From positions 1-64,000 of the forward strand of contig NZ_KB891904.1 in the NCBI RefSeq assembly GCF_000373585.1: 64,000 bases of DNA. Reading direction: 5' to 3'. This stretch comes from Streptomyces sp. MspMP-M5 (lineage in GTDB: Bacteria > Actinomycetota > Actinomycetes > Streptomycetales > Streptomycetaceae). Shown here piece by piece: positions 20,101 to 45,530 of the stretch. Below the pieces are notes generated by a model, which saw only the letters and a program-made list of their open reading frames with translations, made no database searches and was not told the DNA's origin. Positions within the stretch are counted from its first letter, which is position 1, and each line of letters opens with the position of its first letter. The translations under genes and the position numbers were made by a program.

Positions 20101-22883
20101 GAGCCGCTGCCACCCGGGGGTGTAGAACCAGCCGTCCGCGGTGGTGGCGGCGGGCTCCGCAGCGCGGGGGAGCCCGGCCGGCTCGACCCAGTAGCGCCGC
20201 CGCTGAAAGGCGTAGCCGGGCAGCCGCACCGGGCGGTGTCGCTCCGGGCTCTGGACCGCGGCCCAGTCCACGGCGGCACCGGCGCTCCACACCGCCCCGA
20301 GGCCCGCCAGCAGATGGGCGTCGTCGGGGACGTGCTCGCCGGGGTGGCGCAGGGATCCGGCGGCGGGGCGGCCCGGTGTCCAGGCCCGGTGGGCGCGGGC
20401 GAAGTTGGTGAGGTTCTGGCCGGGGCCGACCTCCAGCGGGACGAGGACGGGGTCGGCGAGCAGCACGTCGAGGGCGTCGCGGAACCGTACCGGCCGGCGC
20501 AGGTGGGCGCCCCAGTAGTCGGGGCTGGTCGCCTGCTCGGTGGTGATCCAGGTGCCGGTGACGTTCGACAGGAACGGGATCGCCGGGGGGTGCAGGGCAA
20601 CGGTGCGGACCTCGTCGGTGAACGCGGCCGCGGCAGCGTCCATGTCGGGCGAGTGGAAGGCGTGCGAGGTGTGCAGGCGACGGCAGCCCACGCCCTCGTC
20701 CGTGAGCCGCTGCTCCAGGGCGTCGACGGCCTGCGCGGTGCCGGAGACCACGGTCAGGGCGCTGGAGTTGACGGCGGCCAGCGCCAGGCCGTCCCCGAGG
20801 CGGGCGGTGGTCTCCTCCTCGGAGAGGAAGACGCTGAGCATGGCGCCGCCCGGCATCTGCTGGGCCAGCCGGCCGCGGGCGGCGACCAGGCGTACGGCAT
20901 CCTCCAGGCAGAACACGCCCGCCAGGCAGGCGGCGGCGAACTCGCCGACGCTGTGGCCCAGCATGGCGCGAGGCTGGACGCCCCAGGACTGCCACAGCCG
21001 GGCCAGGGCGTACTCCACGCAGAACAGCGCGGGCTGGGCGAGGCGGGTCTGCCGCAGCCGCTCGGCGGCCTGCGGGGCGTCCCCGTCGAGCACCAGGGCG
21101 TGCAGATCCTCTCCCAGATGGGGGGCGAGCAGCTGCGCACAGCGGTCGAACTCGGCGGCGAAGACGGGCTCTCGGTCATACAGGCCGCGGGCCATCCCCG
21201 GGTACTGGGCGCCCTGCCCGGGGAAGAGGAACGCGACCGGGGCGTCGTCGGGCGCGGCAGCAACGGAGGTGCTCTGCGCGAGCCGGCGCAGCGCGTCGAC
21301 GGCTTCCTCGGTGGTGCGGGCGACGACGGCGCCGCGGTGGGCGAACTCGGCCCGGCGGTGGGCCAGGGTGTGGGCGACGGCGTCGAGCGGGGCGCCGGGG
21401 TGGGCCGCGAGGTGGTCGGCCAGGCGCTCGGCGGCGCCGGCGAGCGCGGGTGCGGACTTCGCGGACAGCGGCAGCAGCCGGGCCGCGGGCTCGGTCGTGG
21501 CCCTCTCCCGGTCGCCGGCGGCCGGTGCGTCCGACAGCCCGGCGGGGGCCTCCTCCAGGACGACGTGGACGTTCGTCCCGCCGATGCCGAAGGAGCTGAC
21601 GCCGGCCCGGCGCGGCTCGTCCGTGCGCGGCCAGGGCTGCAGTTCGGTGTTGACGTAGAACGGGCTGGTGTCCAGTTCGAGGCCGGGGTTGGGCCGCTGG
21701 TGGTGCAGCGTCGGCGGGATGGCCTCGTGCTTGAGGGCGAGGACGGCCTTGATCAGACCGGTGACGCCCGCGGCGGCGTCGAGGTGGCCGACGTTGCTCT
21801 TGACCGACCCGATGGCGCAGGTGCCCCGGCCGTCCATGGACGCGCGGAAGGCGCGGGTGAGGGCGGCGATCTCGATGGGGTCGCCGAGGGGAGTGCCGGT
21901 GCCGTGGGTCTCCACGTACCCGACGGTGGCCGGGTCGACGTCGGCCAGGGCCAGGGCCTCGGCGACGACCTCGGCCTGGCCGTCGATGCTCGGCGCGGTG
22001 TAACCGGCCTTGAGGGAACCGTCGTTGTTGACGGCGGTGGCCAGGATGACCGCTTCGACGGCGTCGTCGGCGGCCCGGGCGTCGGCCAGCCGGCGCAGCA
22101 CGACGATGCCGACGCCGTTGCCGGGTACGGTGCCGGCCGCGTCGGCGTCGAACGCACGGCAGGTGCCGTCGGGGGAGAGGATGCCGCCGGACTCGTACGG
22201 GTAGCCGCCGCGCAGCGGGGACGAAACGGAGACGCCGCCGGCCAGGGCGATGTCGCATTCGCCGTTGACGAGGCTCTGGGCGGCGAGGTGCACCGCCGTC
22301 AGCGACGTGGAGCAGGCGGTCTGGACGGTCACCGCCGGGCCCTTCAGGTCCAGCTTGTAGGCGGCGCGGGTGGCCAGGAAGTCCTTGTCCGAGGAGAGCA
22401 TCACCTGGTACATGCCGGATGCGTCCAGGACCCGCTGGTTGTTCATGAGGTTGAACAGCAGATAGCTGTTGAGCCCGGAGCCGGCGAAGACGCCGATACG
22501 GCCGTCGCAGCGGGCCGGGTCGATGCCGGCGGACTCCAGAGCGTGCCAGGCGCATTCGAGGAAGACCCGGTGCTGGGGGTCGAGGAGTTCGGCCTCGCGG
22601 GGGCTGTAACCGAAGAAGCCCTCGTCGAACAGGTCGGCACCGTCCAGTACGCCCTTGGCCTTGACGTAGTCGTCCTGGAGCAGGAGCGCCGGGGCGACGC
22701 CGGAGTCGGCCAGTTCCTCGTCGGAGAAGAGCGTGATGCCCTCGCGGCCGTGCTCGAGGTTGGCCCAGAAGGTCTCCACGTCGTCGGCGCCGGGGAAGCG
22801 GCCGGCCATGCCGATGACGGCGATGCGGTCGAGGTCCTGGCCCTGGTCCTGGCCCTGGTCCTGTTGTGGCTGTGACACTTCGA

Positions 22884-22887
<4 letters not shown>
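17125..22887 (-). CDS. PKS module KS-AT-KR-DH-PCP
   Basis: Protein of 1920 residues from GTG 22887, chosen because it overlaps the upstream NRPS stop by four bases (GTGA) and directly precedes the KS; an in-frame start 100 codons earlier would lie inside the NRPS. Domains: KS (Cys192 in TACSTSL), AT (Ser646 in GHSVGE, HAFH motif, malonyl-CoA), KR (TGGLGGLG about 1175; Tyr1341), DH (HRIQGHGLVP with His1426; Asp1605 in HPALLDA), and a carrier with Ser1826 in ALGGHSLAA, which looks more like a peptidyl carrier. An acidic tail follows. The KR lies before the DH, reversed from the usual modular order. It should extend the serine-loaded intermediate by malonate and give an enoyl or dienoyl amide unit. 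Confidence 0.93.
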
Positions 22888-29499
<6,612 letters not shown>

Positions 29500-29503
<4 letters not shown>

Positions 29504-29892
29504 CGCTGAGCCCCCTCGTCGATCTGTGTGGTCTTGGCCGTCAGAAGTGCTTCGAGTTCCGCGGCGGACATCGCATCGAGGTCCGGCGGGCCGTCCGCGG
29601 CGGGCGCGCCCGCGCGGTCGGGTGCTGCCTGCGGCGGCGCCGGCGCGGCGGCGGTGTCGGCGTACACGTGGTCAAGCCCGGCCGGGCACATGACCGGGAC
29701 CCGTCCCCCGGCGGGGAAGCGGTCCCACAGCGTCGCGGCGACCGTGCGGCCCCGCAGGCCCGACGCGGCGTCGCCGAGGGCCGGTGGCTCACCGTCGCCG
29801 TCCACGAGGAACCGGAAGATCCGGTCCTCGGAGTCCTTGCTGAGGACCGTGCGGGAATGGTCGACAAGCGATCGTGTGTCCCGACCCGGCAT
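29500..29892 (-). pseudogene. Internally deleted fatty-acyl-AMP ligase (FAAL) remnant, still an open frame
   Basis: Open frame of 130 residues from ATG 29892, with AGGA seven bases upstream. Residues 5-75 resemble the N-terminus of FAALs (SLVDHSR, then IFRFLVDGDGEP, LRGRTVAATL, AGGRVPVMCPAGLDHVYA). At that point a normal FAAL runs on for some 450 residues; here a Pro/Ala linker follows directly. The tail, DLDAMSAAELEALLTAK, looks like the C-terminal docking helix of a PKS-associated protein. No AMP-binding core remains, so it cannot activate a fatty acid. The reading frame, ribosome site and ATGA overlap with the next PKS are all intact. It may persist as a translational-coupling leader or as a docking peptide. 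Alternative: an unrelated small protein. Confidence 0.6.
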
Positions 29893-30289
29893 CCGACCGT
29901 CCTCTCCATATGCGTGACCTTGCGTGAACTTCCTTGCGCGCGCGGGGCGCGCCGCGCATTCCTGCTGCCTTTTTCCGTTCGCCTTCAGCTCGACTTCGGC
30001 GACGGCGCCCGGACGCCTGTCACGGGCAACCATGCGGCTGCCGACCGTACTTGTCATGTGCGCCGTGTTCAGCGAAGAGGCCGGAGTGCGGCCGGGAGAA
30101 TCGAGAAAAGGCGGTGCCCAGGGGGCCGGAAAGAAAGCGGTCGATACGCCGACCGGAATTCCCCCGGGATTTACGCCATGCGCACGGCAGCATCCATCAC
30201 GTCCCGCCGACCCGTCAACAAGCGGCATGCAGAAGGCAGGTGGCGGACCCCGCGGAATCGCGGCCGCGCGAAGACAACGCCCTGACGCA
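29893..30289. promoter_or_regulatory. Intergenic region upstream of the core operon
   Basis: About 400 bases between the carboxylase/reductase stop and the start of the FAAL remnant, both minus strand. No credible gene. The ribosome site of the remnant is at its left edge. A promoter for the 16-29.9 kb operon may lie here, or the operon may be read through from the carboxylase/reductase gene; I could not locate promoter boxes. Confidence 0.45.
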
Positions 30290-31633
30290 TCACGCGCCCA
30301 CCGGCTTTGTGCGGAACCTGTTGATGGCCGACTCGTGCCGGGCCCGCAGCGTCGCGTCGCGTACCCCGAGCCCGCCTTCGGGCGCCAGACACAGCACCCC
30401 GACCTTGCCCTGGTGCAGGTTGTGGTGCACGTCGTACACGGCCTGGGCGGCGCGTTCGAGCGGCACCGCCTCCGACAGCGTGGGGTGGATCTGGCCCTTG
30501 GCGATGAGCCGGTTGGCCTCCCACGCCTCACGGTAGTTGGCGAAATGGGTGCCGATGATCCGCTTGAGGTTCATCCACAGGTACCGGTTGTCGTAGGCGT
30601 GCTGGTACCCCGAGGTGGACGCGCAGGTCACGATGGTGCCGCCCCGGCGGGCCACGTACACGCTCGCACCGAACGTCTCGCGGCCCGGGTGCTCGAAGAC
30701 GATGTCCGGGTCGTCGCCCCCGGTCAGTTCCCTGATCCGGGCGCCGAACCGCCTCCATTCACGCGGGTCCTGCGTCTGCTCGTCCTTCCAGAACCGGTAG
30801 TCATCGGCGCTCCGGTCGATCACCAGCTCCGCGCCCATGCGCCGACACGCCTCGGCCTTCTGCGGACTGGACACCACACACACCGGGATCGCCCCGCCGT
30901 TGAGCGCCAACTGCGTGGCGTACGAGCCGAGTCCACCGGATGCGCCCCAGATGAGCACGGTGTCGCCCTGCTTGACGCGGGCGCCGTTGGCGGAGACCAG
31001 CTGCCGGTACGCGGTGGAGTTCACCAGGCCCGAGGCGGCCGCCTCCTCCCAGGCGAGATGCCGCGGCTTGGGCATCAGCTGGTTGGCCTTGACCAGAGCC
31101 AGCTCCGCAAGCCCGCCGAAGTTCGTCTCGAATCCCCAGATCCGCTGCTCCGGGTCGAGCATGGTGTCGGAGTGGCCGTCGGGGCGGTCCAGTTCCACGG
31201 ACAGGCAGTGCGCGACCACCTCGTCGCCGGGGGCCCAGCCCGTCACTCCTTCGCCGCAGCGCAGCACCACACCGGACAGGTCCGAGCCGAGGACGTGGTA
31301 GGGCAGATCGTGCCGGGCCGCCTGCGGCGAGGTCCGGCCGTAGCGGGACAGGAAACCGAACGTCGGTACCGGCTCGAAGATCGAGGACCACACCGTGTTG
31401 TGGTTGATCGCGCTGGCCATCACCGCCACCAGCACCTCGCCCGCGGCCGGCTCCGGCGTCGCCACCTCCTCCAGGTGCAGTGACCGGCGGGGGTCCTTGT
31501 CCCGGCTCGCGAGGCCGTCGAACATCGTCGTCTCATCGGCGTGGAGAACCACCCCTCGGTAGAACTCGGGCACCGGCAGGTGGCCCACCTCGCCCAATTC
31601 GCCCGCGAGGATCGCATCGAGGATCTTTTGCAT
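30290..31633 (-). CDS. ccr: Crotonyl-CoA carboxylase/reductase
   Basis: Medium-chain dehydrogenase/reductase of 447 residues, the usual length of crotonyl-CoA carboxylase/reductases. Family marks: ASAINHNTVWSSIFEPV near residue 75, YHVLGSDLSGVV, WGFETNFGGLAELA, the nucleotide-binding IWGASGGLGSYATQ, and IVFEHPGRETFG with the conserved His. The enzyme reductively carboxylates 2-enoyl-CoA with NADPH and CO2 to alkylmalonyl-CoA, classically crotonyl-CoA to ethylmalonyl-CoA. It stands at the head of the core PKS/NRPS operon, which includes an AT with an ethylmalonyl-like motif, so it most likely feeds that AT. Longer 2-enoyl-CoAs are possible substrates. It is divergent from the large NRPS across about 1.1 kb. 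Confidence 0.95.
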   Translation of the reverse strand: MQKILDAILAGELGEVGHLPVPEFYRGVVLHADETTMFDGLASRDKDPRRSLHLEEVATPEPAAGEVLVAVMASAINHNTVWSSIFEPVPTFGFLSRYGRTSPQAARHDLPYHVLGSDLSGVVLRCGEGVTGWAPGDEVVAHCLSVELDRPDGHSDTMLDPEQRIWGFETNFGGLAELALVKANQLMPKPRHLAWEEAAASGLVNSTAYRQLVSANGARVKQGDTVLIWGASGGLGSYATQLALNGGAIPVCVVSSPQKAEACRRMGAELVIDRSADDYRFWKDEQTQDPREWRRFGARIRELTGGDDPDIVFEHPGRETFGASVYVARRGGTIVTCASTSGYQHAYDNRYLWMNLKRIIGTHFANYREAWEANRLIAKGQIHPTLSEAVPLERAAQAVYDVHHNLHQGKVGVLCLAPEGGLGVRDATLRARHESAINRFRTKPVGA

Positions 31634-32750
31634 GGGTTCCGGACCTCTTTCCGGCTCGGTCTGCGAAGAACAGGGCGCGGTTTATTTGCGTTCCTCGGGA
31701 GAGGGAACGCAAAGGGGAGTCGCCTGGTGTCTGTTCCGCGGTCGCCTTGCCGAATTGTGGAGGCAAGTGCGGGATGAATGCTGACACTTGGCCGATGGCC
31801 GAGTCCAGTGGCCAAAGGTTCGCACACGGTGCATCGAAGGGTGCTCGAAGGCGGGCCCTCACCTCAGGGCGATTGCACAGTCCGTTGCCCGTGCGTTGCG
31901 CAGGTCGGCCGAGTCCGAGGAAGGCTGACGCTTTCCGCGCCGGCACCGCGGATCGGCCGGTGCGCAGCCAGCCGCCCGTCCGGCGGAACCGTCGCGCGAG
32001 GGTGACGGGTGGGCGCCCTGGGGGCGTTCAACTGGTCGAACCGAACAGTTGAACAGGCACGGCTCCGCAGTCCTGGGAACGCTGCATTCCGTCGGCGTGG
32101 ATCTCCGGCCGATCCCCGGTCGGTCTCCATGGGGACAGCCGACGATCTGGAACATCCCCCTTCACGTCAACCCCGAGCCGACGCGTCCAACAGGCCGCAC
32201 CGGTGGGTACCGGAGGAGGTTTCCCCTGATACCGGAGGACCTCCGCCCGGTCACGGTGAGCCAAACCCACGGCGCAGGCACGGTCCGTCCATGCCTGCGC
32301 TCTGCACTGTCCGGGCCTCGCCGGCCGCACTCTCGTTCACCCGCGCCGACTCGGCGCTGCGCGTGCGCAGTTGCCTCCGTCCGCCCCGAAGGACGATGAT
32401 CCATGGCGCGGCTCGACCCTGCCGAGCGCAGGTGTGCGACCAGCCGGCCTGCGGGTGTCGAACATGGACAGATCGATCACCGCTGGATAGACAAGCACGG
32501 GATGCTCCGAGCGGAGGCCGATCGTGGCCGCACAGCGCAGGGGCTTCAACTCTTCTCAGGTACTCGCCCACCCCAACCGACCGGCCACCAGGCCGCGTCG
32601 AGACAGCTCGACGAGCCCGAACGCCGGCACCGCGGCCCCGCAAGGCACGGCCGGTGAGCCGGGGACACCACAGACGCAGACCGACGCGAAGCCGGGAGCA
32701 CACGTGCGGAAACTCCGCGCCGCCGAGACCGACGATCAGGAGACTGGCGC
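31634..32750. promoter_or_regulatory. Long divergent control region between ccr and the large NRPS
   Basis: About 1.1 kb with no convincing gene on either strand; the open frames here are short, rich in Arg and Pro, and lack credible starts. It separates the divergent core transcripts and carries a StrR-like dyad at 32026-32054. The right end holds the NRPS ribosome site (AGGAGA about 10 bases before ATG 32751). An unusually long leader or a small RNA cannot be excluded. Confidence 0.6.
32026..32054. promoter_or_regulatory. StrR-like operator dyad
   Basis: Perfect inverted repeat GTTCAACTG-N11-CAGTTGAAC. The published StrR operator consensus is GTTCGActG-N11-CagTcGAAC, so arm length and spacing agree exactly and most arm bases match. 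A StrR-like protein is encoded at 45531-46556, and a second dyad of the same geometry lies at 47305-47337. It lies in the divergent region between the two core transcripts and could act on either. Confidence 0.7.
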
Positions 32751-42086
<9,336 letters not shown>

Positions 42087-42158
42087 CCGCCACCTGGGCC
42101 AGGCCACCTCCACCACCAGACCAGCCGTTGTCCCGATCGACGGCGGAATACAGAGAAC

Positions 42159-43349
42159 ATGACTGACACCACCACAGCCGTCACCAATGGCCTGCCGACG
42201 CTCCGGGAACGGCCACTCGACCCACCCGGAACGCTGCGTGCCGGGGGCGCGATCCGCCGGATGACCTTCCCCGACGGCTACCAGGGCTGGCTCGTCACCG
42301 GGTACCGGCAGGGCCGGCAGATCCTGTCCGACAAGCGCTTCAGCTCACACGCCTCGCACAAGCACCTGGCGTTCCCCTCCAACCGCCCCTCGGACCTCGA
42401 AGCGGACATCCCGGGCCTGTTCGAGCATCTGGACCCGCCGGACCACACCCGCTTCCGCAAGCGGCTCGCCGGCCAGTTCACCCTGCGCCGGATGCGTCTG
42501 CTCGCCACCCGCATCGAGGAGATCACCGCCCAGTACACCGACGCGATGCTGCGCACGGGACCGCCCGCCGACCTGGTCACGGACTACTCGGTACCGGTCT
42601 CCTCGCAGGTGATCTGCGAGCTGCTCGGGGTACCGGTCGCCGAGCGCGACCGGTTCGTGGGCAACTCGGAGAACCTCCTCCGCCTGGACATCGAGCCACA
42701 GAAGGTGCAGGCATCCCTGAAGGACCTCGTCGACCTCACCGGCGAGCTCCTCATGCGCAAGAAGTCCGACCCCGCGGACGACGTACTGAGCGTCCTGGTG
42801 ACCGGCGACGACATCACGATCGAGGAGTCCGTCGGCGCCACCTTGCTGCTCCTGGTCGCCGGGCACGAGACCACGGCCAACATGCTCTCGCTCGGTACGT
42901 ACGCACTCCTGAACAACCCCGACCAGATGGCGCTGTTGCGCGCGAACGAGGCACTGATCGACAGCGCGGTCGAGGAACTGCTCCGCTTCCTGACCATCGT
43001 GCACGTGGGCGTACAGCGCTCTCCCACCGAGGACGTCGAGATCGACGGCGTGACCCTGGGCAAGGGGGAGACGGTGCTGATCCACCTCCCCACCGTCAAC
43101 CGCGACCCCGAGCAGTTCACCGACCCGGACCGCCTCGACATCACCCGAGGCGGGCACAGCCACCTCACCTTCAGCCACGGCATCCACCAGTGCCTCGGGC
43201 AGCAACTGGCCCGCCTGGAGCTGCGCATCGGCTACACCGCGCTGCTGCGCCGCTTCCCGGACCTGCGCATCGCCGGGAACCCGGACGAGATCCCGATGCG
43301 CTCCGACATGACCGTCTACGGCGTGCACCGGCTGCCGGTGACGTGGTGA
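42159..43349 (+). CDS. Cytochrome P450
   Basis: Protein of 396 residues with the bacterial class I P450 marks: oxygen-binding I-helix AGHETTANM, K-helix EELLR, and the heme loop FSHGIHQCLGQQLAR whose Cys is the axial ligand. No membrane anchor, as expected for soluble actinobacterial P450s. It starts 72 bases after the NRPS and is followed by the MbtH-like gene, so it belongs to the NRPS operon. It likely hydroxylates an amino acid residue on a carrier or the lipid part. Electrons may come from the ferredoxin at 16131-16328; no ferredoxin reductase is visible. Confidence 0.95.
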   Translation: MTDTTTAVTNGLPTLRERPLDPPGTLRAGGAIRRMTFPDGYQGWLVTGYRQGRQILSDKRFSSHASHKHLAFPSNRPSDLEADIPGLFEHLDPPDHTRFRKRLAGQFTLRRMRLLATRIEEITAQYTDAMLRTGPPADLVTDYSVPVSSQVICELLGVPVAERDRFVGNSENLLRLDIEPQKVQASLKDLVDLTGELLMRKKSDPADDVLSVLVTGDDITIEESVGATLLLLVAGHETTANMLSLGTYALLNNPDQMALLRANEALIDSAVEELLRFLTIVHVGVQRSPTEDVEIDGVTLGKGETVLIHLPTVNRDPEQFTDPDRLDITRGGHSHLTFSHGIHQCLGQQLARLELRIGYTALLRRFPDLRIAGNPDEIPMRSDMTVYGVHRLPVTW

Positions 43350-43375
43350 CCGGCAGCGGCGACAAGGAGAGCACG

Positions 43376-43579
43376 ATGACGCATCCGTTCGACGACCCCG
43401 ACGGCGTCTACCAGGTCCTCGTCAACGAAGAACAACAGCACAGCCTTTGGCCGAACGACCTGCGCGTGCCCGCCGGCTGGTCGCCGGTGTTCGGCCCGGA
43501 CACCCGGGACGCCTGCGTCGACCACGTCGAGTCCCACTGGCTCGACCTGCGCCCGGCCTCGACGCGGGCGAGGCGGTGA
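43376..43579 (+). CDS. MbtH-like protein
   Basis: Protein of 67 residues with a clear AAGGAGA ribosome site before ATG 43376. It carries the family pattern: NEEQQHSLWP, then PAGWSPVFG, then a Cys-containing helix and SHWLDLRP. MbtH-like proteins bind NRPS adenylation domains and are needed for their solubility or activity. It probably serves the A domains of the large NRPS upstream, and perhaps the serine module. Its stop overlaps the MFS start by GTGA. Confidence 0.95.
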   Translation: MTHPFDDPDGVYQVLVNEEQQHSLWPNDLRVPAGWSPVFGPDTRDACVDHVESHWLDLRPASTRARR

Positions 43580-44787
43580 CGACCGTGACGGCGGCGCGGT
43601 CGCCCCTGCGCAGCCCGCAGTTCCGCAGGGTCATCGCCGCGGAGTTCACCTCGTCCGTCGGTACCCAGATGACGACGCTCGCGCTGCCCTGGTTCGTCCT
43701 GATGACCAGCGGCTCACCGGCCCGCATGGGCCTGGTCTTCCTCGTCCAGATCCTGCCGGTGCCGCTGCTCAGCATGCCCGCCGGGCTGCTCGTGGCCCGC
43801 TGGGGCGCCCGCCGCGTCACGATCGTCGGAGACCTGTGCAGCGCGACCCTGGCCGCGACCGTCCCCCTCCTGTACGTCGCGGACATGCTGCCGTTCTGGG
43901 CCCTCTTGGTGATCGTGGCCGGCATCGGCTGTGTCGCATCGGCCTATCTCTCCGCGCAACGCATGCTGCTCACCGAGACCATCGACCTGGACGAGGGCGT
44001 CGTCACCGCGGGCAACGCCCTGTTCGAGACGGCGACCTCGACCGCGCGCCTGGTCGGCCCGGCCATCGCCGGCTTCCTCATCGCCCAGCTCGGCGCGCTC
44101 AACGTGCTGTGGATCGACGCGGCGTCGTTCGCGGTGTCGGCGGCACTGCTGACCGGGCTCCCACACCGCGCGCCGATGCCGGTGGCGTCCTCGACGCACC
44201 ACATGACCGAAGGCGTGCGCTACCTGTTCAAGGACCCGGTACTGCGCACGATGTCGCTCGCCGCGCTCGGATACGGCACGCTCATGCCCGTTGTGCTGCT
44301 CGCGCTGCCCGTCATCGCCAAGAGCCGCTACGACGCCGACCCTCATGCGGCCGGCTGGCTCTTGGCCGCGTGGGGCGGCGGCACCGCGTTGGGCACCGTC
44401 GTGGTCGCCCGGCTGGCCCGCAAGATCCCCCCGACCCGGTTGGCGGCGGCGGGCGGTGCCGGCGCCGCGGTCGTGCTGTGGCTGCTGCCCTGGGACCAGC
44501 CGGTCACGACACTGGTGCTGACCGTGGCGGCCAGCTGCATGTTCCTGCCCGGGGTGACCGCGCCCGCCGTGTCGTTGATGATGCTGCGCCCACCCGAGCA
44601 CCTGCGGCCGCACGTGTTCCCGGTGTTCGGCGCCGCCGTCTTCGTCGCGAGCCCGATCGCCTACGGGGTGGCGGGCGTACTGTTCGAGCAGCTCTCGGTC
44701 GGCACGGTGCTCACGGCGGTCGCCGTGGGAGCGAGCCTGTGCGCGCTGGTGCTGCTGACCCTGGTGCGCCGCCCGGACCGGCCCTGA
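43576..44787 (+). CDS. MFS drug-efflux-type transporter
   Basis: Protein of 403 residues from GTG 43576, overlapping the MbtH-like stop by four bases. It is strongly hydrophobic with about 10-12 predicted membrane helices. The first contains AEFTSSVGTQMTTLALPWF, and RWGARRVTIVGDL between helices 2 and 3 matches the MFS loop. This fits the enterobactin/macrolide exporter-like MFS group. As the last gene of the NRPS operon it is the best candidate for product export and self-resistance. A hairpin follows five bases after the stop. Confidence 0.92.
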   Translation: MTTVTAARSPLRSPQFRRVIAAEFTSSVGTQMTTLALPWFVLMTSGSPARMGLVFLVQILPVPLLSMPAGLLVARWGARRVTIVGDLCSATLAATVPLLYVADMLPFWALLVIVAGIGCVASAYLSAQRMLLTETIDLDEGVVTAGNALFETATSTARLVGPAIAGFLIAQLGALNVLWIDAASFAVSAALLTGLPHRAPMPVASSTHHMTEGVRYLFKDPVLRTMSLAALGYGTLMPVVLLALPVIAKSRYDADPHAAGWLLAAWGGGTALGTVVVARLARKIPPTRLAAAGGAGAAVVLWLLPWDQPVTTLVLTVAASCMFLPGVTAPAVSLMMLRPPEHLRPHVFPVFGAAVFVASPIAYGVAGVLFEQLSVGTVLTAVAVGASLCALVLLTLVRRPDRP

Positions 44788-44791
44788 GAAC

Positions 44792-44811
44792 CGATCCGGC
44801 GGCCCGGATCG
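44792..44811 (+). terminator. Hairpin after MFS gene
   Basis: Perfect 8-base stem (CGATCCGG / CCGGATCG) with a 4-base loop, starting five bases after the MFS stop. It likely ends the NRPS-P450-MbtH-MFS transcript. Confidence 0.7.
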
Positions 44812-44836
44812 ATCCCAGCTCATCCAGCCGAGCCCC

Positions 44837-45210
44837 TTGCAACCGCGCCAGGCACGGGCCGAGGTCGCACGCCGGCACGCCAAGGTGACGGACCGGCGAC
44901 GTGACCGGCCGCACAAGCTCTCCACAGACACGATGCGCGACAACCAAGCGCCCTGTGCGCAAGACCTTGCGGTCAAGGGCCTGGCCCGCACCCGCCTGGC
45001 CACGTCCGTACCCGACGCGGGCCGGTCGACGTTCGTCGCGATGCCGGCGGGGCCGTCCACGACCGCGACGTGAACGCAGCACGCAACATCCGGTCCGCTG
45101 GACGAGCGGACCGTCCAAACGCCTCGCAGAGCGCCGGTAAGACCAGGGCGAAGTCCCCGCACAGCGCGTCGAAGCAGGAAGCCACCGGAAGGGCCGGACG
45201 ACCCAGGCCC
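44837..45210 (+). pseudogene. TnpB (IS200/IS605 family) remnant
   Basis: Decayed 3' part of an IS605-type tnpB. The first frame reads ARRHAKVTDRRRDRPHKLST, then a degenerate copy of the NQxxxxEDLxVKG motif and of SDAGW. The frame then shifts and resumes with GGAVHDRDVNAARNI, the end of the Cys4 zinc/RuvC III region of TnpB. The zinc-finger cysteines and the middle of the protein are missing, so there has been an internal deletion plus frameshift. The C-terminal tail (KQEA, then a Pro-rich end) also matches such proteins. The N-terminal half is absent upstream, where the MFS gene lies. Confidence 0.8.
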
Positions 45211-45216
45211 AAATCC

Positions 45217-45232
45217 CCGGCCTTCAGGCCGG
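45217..45232 (+). repeat. Probable right-end hairpin of the IS605-type remnant
   Basis: Perfect 7-base stem CCGGCCT / AGGCCGG with a 2-base loop, flanked by AAATCC on the left and AAAGTACGTCAA on the right. Hairpins of this form close to the tnpB stop mark the right end of IS605-group elements. The matching left end was not found. Confidence 0.6.
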
Positions 45233-45530
45233 AAAGTACGTCAACGTCAAGGCTCCTGCTCACACCCCATGCTCAACCGTCACACCTGCGGAACGACACT
45301 GTCGACCCACCCCGTGCATTCCTCGGAGAGAATGGCTGATCTCGTGTCATGGCTGATCCTTTGCTGTGTCATTCGCTGTTGTTGACGAGGAAGTTGTTGT
45401 CCAACGTAGGCTGCGTGAATCCGATAGCCGCTTGAGCGGAGAGTGACTCGGATCGGCTCGAGAAGGCTCTGTTCCGCTTCGCCGTGACGGGGCCGGCAAG
45501 CAACCAGATCGTTGACCGAGAGGCTGCCTG
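45233..45530. other. Region between IS remnant and StrR-like gene
   Basis: About 300 bases without a credible gene. It is less G+C-rich than its surroundings around 45300-45420 (several TTG/TTGTTG stretches) and presumably carries the promoter of the StrR-like gene. No StrR-type dyad was seen here. Confidence 0.4.

Noticed and set aside
17062..22875. Plus-strand open frame of about 1900 codons opposite the KS-AT-KR-DH PKS
   Set aside because: It is the antisense shadow of a high-G+C gene; the minus strand carries full KS, AT, KR, DH and carrier motifs, and the plus frame has no recognisable domain.
43714..45162. Minus-strand frame of 482 codons across the MFS gene and IS remnant
   Set aside because: Gln/Arg/His-rich shadow of the MFS gene; the plus-strand protein has clear membrane helices and MFS motifs.
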